Below the pieces are notes generated by a model. It was not told the DNA's origin and ran no database searches. It worked only from the letters and a program-made list of their open reading frames with translations. The translations under genes were made by a program, and so were the position numbers. This document shows positions 6,138 to 11,917 of a stretch of 11,917 nucleotides of DNA, piece after piece. Source of the DNA: an uncultured Clostridia bacterium (GTDB lineage: Bacteria; Bacillota; Clostridia; Oscillospirales; Oscillospiraceae); assembly GCA_937858235.1 (NCBI GenBank), contig CALLZZ010000355.1:1-11917 (forward strand), in the 5' to 3' direction. Positions within the stretch are counted from its first letter, which is position 1, and every line of letters begins with the position of its first letter.

Positions 6138-7074
6138 TGTTCTGTGCTCCCTTCTTTGCAGCCTTAGCGAAGGAGGTTCTGGATTTGGCCTTCAAGTACG
6201 GTACAGCCAAGAAGATGGCAACGATGACAGCGGTAAAGAGCTTCAGGTCGTTGGAGGGCAGCTTGAGCCAGAGGACAACGCCCACAATGATGTAGTAAAT
6301 GACGCCGCCAGCGACCACAAAGGTGAGCCGTCCGAAGAAGTTGAGACGCTTCCGGAAAATGGCCTCGCCCAGAACTTCACCGATGATGACAGCGGCCAGG
6401 CCGATAACGATGGCCCCGCGCCCCATATTGATGTCAGAGAAACCCTGATACTGTGCCATAAGTCCGCCGGAAAGGGCGACCAAACCGTTGGAGAGGGACA
6501 GTGCCAGTACCTTTGTAAAGTTAATATTGATGCCCTGGGCTTTGGACATGGCAGGATTGCAGCCGGTGGCACGAATGGAACTGCCCTGTTCGGTGCCAAA
6601 GTACCAGTAGAGAATCATGATAATTACGGCGGCAAAGATCAAAGTGACCAGGATGGCAGCGGTGACCTTCCGCAGGGAGATCAGCAGAGAATAGTTGTCA
6701 ACGCTGACGGCCAGGTTTGCCATACCCATAATATTCAAATTAATAGAGTACAGGGCGATCTGAGTGAGGATACCAGCCAGGATAGGAGGGATACCCAGTA
6801 AGGTGTGCAGGAGTCCGGTGATGAGTCCGGCAGCCAGACCGGCCAAAATAGCCACAAGCAGGGCGGCAGGAGCGGACCAGCCGTGGAGAATCAGTACGAC
6901 GGTAACTGCGCCGCCCGTAGCAAAGGAGCCGTCAACGGTCAGATCAGCGAAGTCCAGCAACCGGAAAGTAATATAAACACCGAGGGCCATCAGCCCCCAG
7001 ATCAATCCCTGGGCGATATTGCCCGGCAGAGAACCGATTAGGTTCATGGAATTAAGGGATGCGAGATATGACAT
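6130..7074 (-). CDS. ABC importer permease, second TrpY-type cassette (COG4120)
   Basis: This is a membrane permease of 314 aa, hydrophobic nearly throughout, with multiple membrane segments. The likely ATPase-contacting loop is RATGCNPAMSKAQGIN (168-183), at the same residue positions as in the first cassette's permease. Both also share LLDFADLTVDGSF / LNVCDLSTDSCF near residues 40-51 and the SDINMGRGA / SCDINMGTG element. The start at 7074 follows GAGGAGG with a 9-base gap. It lies about 200 bp after the binding-protein gene, behind two hairpins, and overlaps the ATPase gene by 8 bases. The family is sure; the substrate is not known. Confidence 0.9.
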   Translation of the reverse strand: MSYLASLNSMNLIGSLPGNIAQGLIWGLMALGVYITFRLLDFADLTVDGSFATGGAVTVVLILHGWSAPAALLVAILAGLAAGLITGLLHTLLGIPPILAGILTQIALYSINLNIMGMANLAVSVDNYSLLISLRKVTAAILVTLIFAAVIIMILYWYFGTEQGSSIRATGCNPAMSKAQGININFTKVLALSLSNGLVALSGGLMAQYQGFSDINMGRGAIVIGLAAVIIGEVLGEAIFRKRLNFFGRLTFVVAGGVIYYIIVGVVLWLKLPSNDLKLFTAVIVAIFLAVPYLKAKSRTSFAKAAKKGAQNNA

Positions 7075-7167
7075 ACAGGATATCCTCCTCTATCTGTTAG
7101 GAATATAATTGTCGAAAAGCCAAACTTAATGATAAACGAAAAAGAAAAAAAGTGCAAGCGTCAGAAT

Positions 7168-7197
7168 AGCCTATCCACGTCAAAAACTGGACAGGCT
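7168..7197 (-). other. Stem-loop in the binding-protein/permease spacer of the second cassette (permease-proximal)
   Basis: A 10-bp stem (7168-7177 with 7188-7197) has a 10-base loop; on the minus strand its only non-Watson-Crick pair is G-U. A T-rich tract (plus-strand A's around 7137-7151) begins 17 bases later, too far for a standard terminator. It is placed like the hairpin at 2340-2383 in the first cassette. Confidence 0.5.
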
Positions 7198-7211
7198 GGA
7201 AAACGGACATG

Positions 7212-7237
7212 GGGGTGCCGCTGCTACACGGCACCCC
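7212..7237 (-). other. Stable GC-rich stem-loop after the second binding-protein gene
   Basis: A 9-bp perfect, mostly G-C stem (7212-7220 with 7229-7237) has an 8-base loop, 40 bases past the binding-protein stop and with no T-run directly after it. It is placed like the hairpin at 2393-2428 in the first cassette and may stabilise the upstream mRNA. Confidence 0.55.
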
Positions 7238-7277
7238 GATCCACTATTATGTCAGGAAAAAGGAAAGCGAGGTTTAA

Positions 7278-8322
7278 TTATTCAGCATCTGCTTCGATTG
7301 CGACGTAGTTATCCGGAACCTTGACACCCAGAGCATCACAACGGTCAGCGATGTACTCATAGGTGGTGGTGGGGGCAGTTTTGATTTCCATAGTGGATAC
7401 GTCAGCGCCGTTGACCAGAACGTCATAAGCCATTTCACCAGTGGTGCGGCCCAAGTCGTAGTAACTGATGCAGAGGGTAGCGATACCGCAGCCCTTGCAG
7501 AGGCCTTCTTCACCGGTAACGATGGGAACCTTCTTGGGGGAAGCTACATTGTTGATGGCTTCGGCACAGGAAGCGGCAGTGTTGTCAGTGGGGATATAGA
7601 TCACATCGCAGTTGTCACAAGCGTTGCTGGTGACGGAAGCGACGTCGTTGGAGTCAGCGAAGGTGTATTCCTTGCAGGAGTAGCCCATATCGGTGAGCAG
7701 CTTGGTCATCTCGGTGGTCTGATACTTGGAGTTGGGCTCTGCAGAGCAGTAGAGAATGCCCACGTTTTTCGCATCGGGGAACAGTTCCTTGATCATCTCG
7801 GCCTGCTTGTCCAGAGGAGCCAAGTCAGCGGTACCGGAAACGTTCTTGCCGGTGGTGCCAGTCCAGTCAGCGATATCCAGAGCAGTGCTATAATCGGTGA
7901 CAGAGGTGCCCAGAATAGGAATGGAGTCGGTGGAAGCGGTAGCAGCCTGGAGTGCGGGGGTAGCGTTGGCCATGATCAGATCCACCTTGCTGGAGACGAA
8001 CTGATTGCAGATGGTGGCGCAGGTAGCGGAGTCACCAGCAGCGTTCTGTTCATCGAAGACGACCTTGTCGCCCAGTTTTTCGGTAAGTACGTCCTTAAAA
8101 CCCTTGGTGGCGGTATCCAATGCGTCATGCTGTACCAGCTGGCAGATGCCGACTTTGATAGGTTTTGTCAGAAGTAGTGTCTGCGGGATCGGTGTTTTCG
8201 GTTGCAGTGGGGGTGGAGCCAGTGCTGCCAGTGGAAGGGGTGCCGTTGCCGCCGCAGGCGGTGAGACCCAGCACCATGGCACAGGCTAGAACCAGAGCCA
8301 TCAGTTTCGATGTTTTTTTCAT
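7278..8322 (-). pseudogene. Substrate-binding lipoprotein of the second TrpX-type importer, split by a one-base frameshift after the signal peptide
   Basis: The coding frame from 8322 gives a lipoprotein signal peptide with lipobox LTAC (Cys23) and a Gly/Ser/Thr linker ending TTSDK. It then slips out of frame and stops at 8125 after 65 aa. The binding domain continues in another frame from IKVGICQLVQHDALD to the stop at 7278. Removing one A from the A4 run at 8163-8166 restores TTSDKPIKVG and a single 347-aa protein, a normal length for this COG2984/PF04392 family. Landmarks in the domain are LIMANATPALQAAT, GILYCSAEPNSKYQ and VIYIPTDNTAASC. The start is supported by AGGAGG (8331-8336), 8 bases before ATG. 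Without correction the domain has no signal peptide, so the importer would be inactive. The ligand is unknown and might be tryptophan or a related molecule. Sequencing error is a serious alternative to true decay. Confidence 0.82.
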
Positions 8323-8435
8323 TCTTAATTCCTCCTAAAATGAACACCAACACGAGAAGCACAATGATTGACAGAGTGTTACGAAATCTGCCACTTTGTT
8401 GCGTCAGCGCTTTCAAGTGTAAAAGTGCAATTTCC

Positions 8436-8463
8436 ATTATAACAGGTGAAAAAAAGATGTCAA
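8436..8463 (-). promoter_or_regulatory. Sigma-A promoter of the second importer cassette
   Basis: A perfect -35 TTGACA (8463-8458), a 16-bp spacer with a T-run and a perfect -10 TATAAT (8441-8436) lie on the minus strand. The start of transcription would be near 8429, giving a leader of about 107 bases. That leader holds no T-box sequence, and I see no terminator in it. Confidence 0.85.
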
Positions 8464-8557
8464 GGGAGCAGAATGGCAAAAGAACACGGTTCCCAAAAAA
8501 AGTTTTGGCAGGATTGCTGTTAAAAGTGGCAAGAAACCATGTTGTTAGCGGTCAGGG

Positions 8558-8594
8558 CAAAAGAAAAACGCCGGATCAGAAAGGTGACCCGGCG
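8558..8594 (-). terminator. Rho-independent terminator of spoVT
   Basis: On the minus strand a 10-bp stem (8594-8585 with 8578-8569, one G-U pair) has a 6-base loop. TTTTTCTTTT follows, 12 bases past the spoVT stop. It separates spoVT from the promoter of the second importer cassette. Confidence 0.9.
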
Positions 8595-8606
8595 GATCAA
8601 AGGTAA

Positions 8607-9149
8607 TCAGGTTTCCATGTGGCGGCCTAAGAAACCGGAAATGGTTTGGAGAAGGGTGTACTCGGTCTCACCCAGGGTAGTGGAACCATCGGTGTCCGCG
8701 AAGATTACACAGCCCATGACATCTCCTTCTGCCAAGATGGGGGCAGCTAGGGAGATATACAGACCGCTGCGGCTTTCGGTGACGGGGAAGGGAGCGGTAC
8801 CCTCCTGATGCTGGTAAATGCGTCGCTCTTCCATCATGCTCTCCAGAGGAGCAGAGACGGGTTTTTCCAGCCACTCTCGGCGCATGAGTCCAGAGATTGC
8901 AATAATACTGTCCCGGTCAGTGATGACTGCGGGATGATTGGTCGTTTTGTAGAGGGTCTCACAAATCTGGCCTGCGAAGTCGCTGAGACCACCCATCATA
9001 GAGTATTTTTTGAAGATGACTTCGCCATCTTTATCCGTATAGATTTCAAGGGGATCGCCCTCACGGATGCGCATGGTACGACGAATTTCCTTTGGAATTA
9101 CAACACGCCCTAAATCGTCGATCCGGCGTACGATACCGGTTGCTTTCAT
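8607..9149 (-). CDS. spoVT: Stage V sporulation protein T (AbrB-type regulator)
   Basis: SpoVT is a DNA-binding regulator that tunes late forespore genes. In Bacillus it is made under sigma-G and modulates sigma-G-dependent genes. The 180-aa product has the usual length. Residues 1-50 form the swapped-hairpin AbrB DNA-binding domain (MKATGIVRRIDDLGRVVIPKEIRR then the REGDPLEIY strand), and the rest is the GAF-like C-terminal domain (LYKTTNHPAVITDRD, then PILAEGDVMGCVIFADTDG). The ATG at 9149 follows TAAGGAGAG at a gap of about 10 bases. It is a single gene with its own terminator. I found no convincing sigma-G promoter upstream by eye. Its presence indicates an endospore-forming host. Plain AbrB proteins lack the GAF part, so SpoVT is the better call. 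Confidence 0.95.
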   Translation of the reverse strand: MKATGIVRRIDDLGRVVIPKEIRRTMRIREGDPLEIYTDKDGEVIFKKYSMMGGLSDFAGQICETLYKTTNHPAVITDRDSIIAISGLMRREWLEKPVSAPLESMMEERRIYQHQEGTAPFPVTESRSGLYISLAAPILAEGDVMGCVIFADTDGSTTLGETEYTLLQTISGFLGRHMET

Positions 9150-9620
9150 AGGCTCAATTCTCTCCTTATTTGTTTGATTGTTCCTTAGCTATTGTCTGCA
9201 AAAAGGGAAGAACTATGCAATTTTCAACGGTGTGACTGGAGAGAAATTACACAGGAGGCAAAAGGAGAGTAGAAAATATACCTTAAATGGTATTTTTTAT
9301 GATACAGAATAGTGTTTTGAGGAAAAGGAAAAAAATGTGGGGTCGGTGTGCATCAAAAACCTAGGAAAAGCGAGCAGGAAGAGGTTGGGGCAATGTGGGA
9401 TGAAATGTAATGGAAAACAGAAGAAATAATGGATATAGAAACAGATCACTTTAGAAATTACACCAGATTTGCTAGGGGGAAAGAAGGGGAAGTGGAAGGG
9501 AAAGCATGGAACCAGCAGTGTACCTTTCCTCCAGGAAGGAAAAATGCGAAATGAAAGGATATTCCCGATTTTCGTATTTGTTGCGAATGATTGCCCAACT
9601 TGTACATAAAAGCAATGATT
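9150..9620. other. Long non-coding, A/G-rich intergenic stretch
   Basis: Nearly 500 bases lie between spoVT and the lipoprotein remnant with no credible gene on either strand. The + strand is strongly purine-rich from about 9240 to 9550, with many GGAAA and AGAAG runs. A small hairpin ATACC/GGTAT followed by T6 lies near 9282-9299. No clear sigma-A promoter was seen for either flanking gene. It may be decayed coding DNA. Confidence 0.5.
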
Positions 9621-9635
9621 AGGAGGATACCATTT

Positions 9636-9776
9636 ATGAAGAAAACTCTGGCACTGATTCTGACTATTGCTATGCGTGTAGTTCAGCTACTAGTTCTGCT
9701 GGAGCTGGGCACCGGAGAAAAACAAAGAGACGCCCCGATTTTGACAGTCACTTCCGTCAAAATCGGGGCGTTTTAG
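9636..9776 (+). pseudogene. Remnant of a lipoprotein (probably binding-protein) gene
   Basis: An AGGAGG site (9621-9626) is followed after 9 bases by ATG and the start of a signal peptide, MKKTLALILTIAM. The frame then breaks: one frame over, the next bases read CSSATSSAGAG, typical of a lipobox cysteine and its Ser/Ala/Gly linker. The hydrophobic end of the signal peptide thus seems partly deleted and the frame lost. After the linker the sequence goes, within about 15 bases, into a terminator hairpin, so the whole binding domain is missing. The residual frame would give 46 aa that end inside the terminator. It faces the peptide-transporter operon tail to tail. Which binding-protein family it came from cannot be said. 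A very short real gene is unlikely. Confidence 0.6.
9731..9774. terminator. Terminator hairpin between the lipoprotein remnant and the peptide-transporter operon
   Basis: A 15-bp perfect stem (9731-9745 with 9756-9770) with a 10-base loop is followed by TTTT on the + strand. On the minus strand it lies 20 bases after the oppF stop and is followed by TCTCTTTGTTTTT, so it may serve both directions. Confidence 0.82.
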
Positions 9777-9789
9777 CGATTCAATTGGG

Positions 9790-10722
9790 TCAGGATTCCT
9801 GGCGCCAGCCGGCCAATTCCTCATCGGTACAGAGAATAGCGTGGGAGTCGCTTACCTTGTGGTAGGTGCCCTTGCTGTAGTCCAGACCGCTGGTTTTGTA
9901 GTCGTAAGACAGTGCCACGCGACTTTTTTCCAGGATGGGATTGGGATGCGGGATGGCGGAGAGGAGGCCCTTGGTGTAGGGGTGGATGGGATTGGAGAAA
10001 ATCTCTTCGGTAGTGCCAGTTTCCAGCAGATACCCCTGGTGGAGCACGCCAATCCGGTCCGAGATGTACTTGACCATGGACAGGTCGTGGGCAATAAAGA
10101 GATAGGCACAGCCGGTTTCCTCCTGAAGATCCTTCATCAGGTTGACCACCTGAGCCTGGATGGAAACGTCCAGAGCGGAGATACATTCGTCCGCAATAAT
10201 CAGCTTTGGGTTCATAATCAGCGCCCGGGCGATGCCGACTCGCTGGCGTTGGCCGCCGGAGAACTGATGGGGGTAACGGGTGGCGTGTTCGGGAGCCAGT
10301 CCTACCTTTTCCAGGATTTTGGCTACCTTTTCGTCCCGTTCGGCCTTGGAAGCGTACATGTGGTGAACGTCCAAGCCCTGGGCAATGATGTCAACCACCT
10401 TTTTCCGGGGGTTGAGGCAGGCCATGGGGTCCTGGAAGATCATCTGCATTTGGGTGCGCAGTTTACGGTTGATCTCGGCGTTCAGTTTCCCGCTGATGTC
10501 GCTGCCGTCAAAGGTGATTTTTCCGGCAGTAGGATTGTACAGACGGATGATACTGCGTCCGATGGTGGTTTTTCCAGAGCCGGATTCTCCTACCAGACCG
10601 TAGGTCTCCCCGGGGTAAATCTCAAAGGAAACGCCATTGACTGCCTTGACGGTAAATTTACGAGTGACAGGGAAATGCTGGTGAAGGTCTTCTACCTTTA
10701 ACAGAGGCTCTTGATGGTTCAT
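9790..10722 (-). CDS. oppF: Oligopeptide/dipeptide ABC transporter ATPase, OppF/DppF type
   Basis: This is one of the two ATPases that power peptide import, 310 aa, cytoplasmic and membrane-associated. Motifs are Walker A GESGSGKT (45-52), Q-loop Gln97 in FQDPM, signature FSGGQ (154-158), Walker B LIIADE (174-179) with ECISALDVS, and H-loop His212. The C-terminal region after about residue 245 (LLSAIPHPNPILEK, then HAILCTDEELAGW) is the peptide-transporter extension, and the early RKFTVKAVNGVSF is typical of the F subunit. The start overlaps the oppD stop by 4 bases (ATGA), indicating coupled translation. It appears to be the last gene of the operon, with a hairpin 20 bases after the stop. 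Opp and Dpp systems cannot be told apart from the ATPase alone; nickel or other uptake is less likely. Confidence 0.92.
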   Translation of the reverse strand: MNHQEPLLKVEDLHQHFPVTRKFTVKAVNGVSFEIYPGETYGLVGESGSGKTTIGRSIIRLYNPTAGKITFDGSDISGKLNAEINRKLRTQMQMIFQDPMACLNPRKKVVDIIAQGLDVHHMYASKAERDEKVAKILEKVGLAPEHATRYPHQFSGGQRQRVGIARALIMNPKLIIADECISALDVSIQAQVVNLMKDLQEETGCAYLFIAHDLSMVKYISDRIGVLHQGYLLETGTTEEIFSNPIHPYTKGLLSAIPHPNPILEKSRVALSYDYKTSGLDYSKGTYHKVSDSHAILCTDEELAGWRQES

Positions 10723-11795
10723 TTTTCCGCCTCCTTCTTCATACGCTCGATGCGCCGCTTGAGTTCCGGGGGCAGTTCGATTTGGGGTGCCCGTTCATGG
10801 AGCAGCCAGGTGGCGGCATAGTGGGTGTCGGAAACCTTGAACATGGGCGGAGAAAGCCGGTCGTCGATGTTCAGTGCGTAGTGGTTTCTGGGGGCGTAGG
10901 CATCCCCAGGAATCTCATGGGTCAGGTTAGGGGGACTGCCGGGGATGGTATAGAGCCGGTCGTCGTCGGTGTCCAGATCGGGCATGGCAGAGAGCAGTCC
11001 CCAAGTGTAGGGGTGGCAAGGTTCATAGAAAATTTCGTTAATGGAACCAGTTTCCACGATTCGTCCGGCGTACATCACGTTGACGTAATCGGCTACCTTG
11101 GCGACAACCCCCAGATCGTGGGTGATGTAGATGACGGAAATCCCCAGTTTTTTCTGTACGTCCTTGATCAACTCCAGGATTTTGGCCTGGATGGTTACAT
11201 CCAGAGCGGTGGTAGGCTCATCGCAGATCAGCAGATCCGGGTCGCAGGCCAGAGAAATGGCGATGACCACCCGCTGGCGCATTCCGCCGGAGAGCTGATG
11301 CGGATAGTTTTTCATCCGCTTTTCCGCATCGGTGATGCCCACCAATTCCAGCAGAGACAGTGCCTTCCGGTATGCCTCGTCCTTAGGCGTATGGTAGTGA
11401 TGGATCATTCCCTCCATGATCTGCTTACCGATGGGCATAGTGGGATCTAAGGAGGTCATAGGATCTTGGAACACCATGGCCATATGGCGGCCGTTGATAT
11501 GGGTACGGATGTCGTGCCTGGACATTTTTACGATGTCCACGGTCTTTTTTACGCCGTTTTCATCGGTGTAGGTGTAGAGAATGGTACCGCTGTTGACAGT
11601 GGCGTTAGAATCCATGATTCCCATGGCGGTTTTCATGGTTACCGACTTACCGGAACCGGATTCGCCGACAATGGCAACGGTTTCCCCTTTGTACAGATCC
11701 AGGTTTACCCCACGGATGGCGTGAATGGAACCGGATGTGGTAGAGAACGAGATGTCCAGATCACGAATCTCTAAAATCTTTTCTTTCTCAGACAT
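10719..11795 (-). CDS. oppD: Oligopeptide/dipeptide ABC transporter ATPase, OppD/DppD type
   Basis: This is the partner ATPase of OppF in peptide import, 358 aa. Motifs are Walker A GESGSGKS (44-51), Q-loop Gln110 in FQDPM, signature LSGGM (168-172), Walker B LLICDE (188-193) with PTTALDV, and H-loop His226. The C-terminal peptide-transporter extension is present (SAMPDLDTDDDRLYTIPGSPPNL, residues about 275-297). Its GDAYAPRNHYALNID segment lacks the cysteines that in some DppD proteins hold an iron-sulfur cluster; this is a common Firmicutes variant. The start at 11795 follows TAAGGAGGG, with the ribosome site overlapping the stop of the upstream permease gene. It overlaps oppF by 4 bases. 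The family is sure; the peptide length range is not known. Confidence 0.93.
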   Translation of the reverse strand: MSEKEKILEIRDLDISFSTTSGSIHAIRGVNLDLYKGETVAIVGESGSGKSVTMKTAMGIMDSNATVNSGTILYTYTDENGVKKTVDIVKMSRHDIRTHINGRHMAMVFQDPMTSLDPTMPIGKQIMEGMIHHYHTPKDEAYRKALSLLELVGITDAEKRMKNYPHQLSGGMRQRVVIAISLACDPDLLICDEPTTALDVTIQAKILELIKDVQKKLGISVIYITHDLGVVAKVADYVNVMYAGRIVETGSINEIFYEPCHPYTWGLLSAMPDLDTDDDRLYTIPGSPPNLTHEIPGDAYAPRNHYALNIDDRLSPPMFKVSDTHYAATWLLHERAPQIELPPELKRRIERMKKEAEK

Positions 11796-11807
11796 GTCAT
11801 TCCCTCC

Positions 11808-11917
11808 TTATCGTTGTTTCATCTTGGGGTCCAGCGCGTCACGGAACCCGTCCGCCAGCATGTTGAAGCAGAGCATCAGCAGCGCCAGCACAATGACCGG
11901 CGGAAGGATCTGGTAGG
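11808..11917 (-). CDS. oppC: Peptide ABC transporter permease, OppC/DppC type, C-terminal end (rest outside window)
   Basis: Reading the minus strand from the window edge gives an open frame of about 35 residues. It holds a hydrophobic segment (PPVIVLALLMLCFNML) followed by ADGFRDALDPKMKQR and a TAA stop at 11810-11808. The ending LADGFRDALDP is the hallmark end of OppC/DppC-type permeases, which pair with OppB to form the peptide channel. The stop lies 12 bases before the oppD start, and the oppD ribosome site begins within it. The fragment is short, but the motif and position before oppD make the call firm. OppB and the binding protein would be expected further upstream, outside the window. 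Confidence 0.88.
   Translation of the reverse strand, partial: YQILPPVIVLALLMLCFNMLADGFRDALDPKMKQR

Noticed and set aside
8163..8166. Phase-variable homopolymer tract
   Set aside because: Four A (and five C in the other gene) are too short for typical slipped-strand phase variation.
9214..9218. GCATA on the minus strand as a sigma-G -35 box for spoVT
   Set aside because: No matching -10 (CATNNTA) at the right distance.
9282..9299. Small hairpin followed by T6 as a terminator
   Set aside because: The stem is only 5 bp and A/T-rich with no gene just upstream; probably chance in A/T-rich DNA.

Overview
The window looks like chromosomal DNA of a spore-forming, gut-type Clostridia of moderate GC, probably Oscillospiraceae (Flavonifractor/Oscillibacter-like). 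The evidence is a spoVT sporulation regulator, AGGAGG ribosome sites, lipoprotein boxes and a T-box leader. The genus is inferred from gene style and is not proven.

Layout, left to right. (1) 2-451 (+) is the 3' end of coaBC with its terminator. (2) 494-3524 (-) is a three-gene ABC importer of the COG2984/COG4120/COG1101 type (substrate-binding lipoprotein, permease, ATPase), the family that includes TrpXYZ. It is transcribed from a clear sigma-A promoter through a T-box riboswitch (about 3587-3865). The specifier codon reads UGG (Trp), so this is best read as a tryptophan importer induced by uncharged tRNA-Trp. Its ATPase gene carries a one-base frameshift. (3) 4078-5091 (+) is asnA, ammonia-dependent asparagine synthetase, divergent from the importer and with its own promoter. 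(4) 5092-5342 holds a GC-rich palindromic repeat-like stretch and a strong bidirectional terminator. (5) 5343-8322 (-) is a second, paralogous cassette in the same gene order, with a strong promoter but no T-box. Its binding-protein gene also carries a one-base frameshift, just after the signal peptide. (6) 8607-9149 (-) is spoVT with a good terminator. (7) 9150-9782 is mostly A/G-rich non-coding DNA. Near its end lies a remnant of a lipoprotein gene (start, ribosome site and broken signal sequence) running straight into a terminator hairpin. (8) 9790-11917 (-) is the 3' part of an Opp/Dpp-type peptide ABC transporter operon: oppF, oppD and the tail of the oppC permease gene.

How it fits together: most of the window concerns amino-acid and peptide supply (two TrpXYZ-type importers, asparagine synthesis, peptide uptake), with a coenzyme A gene and a spore regulator alongside. 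The two importer cassettes share gene order and a spacer with two hairpins between the binding-protein and permease genes, but their promoter leaders differ: one is under tRNA control and the other is not. No CRISPR array, transposase, rRNA or tRNA gene was seen. No wholly new system is evident. The most notable points are the Trp T-box on one of two paralogous cassettes, the shared two-hairpin spacers, the two single-base frameshifts and the lipoprotein-gene remnant.
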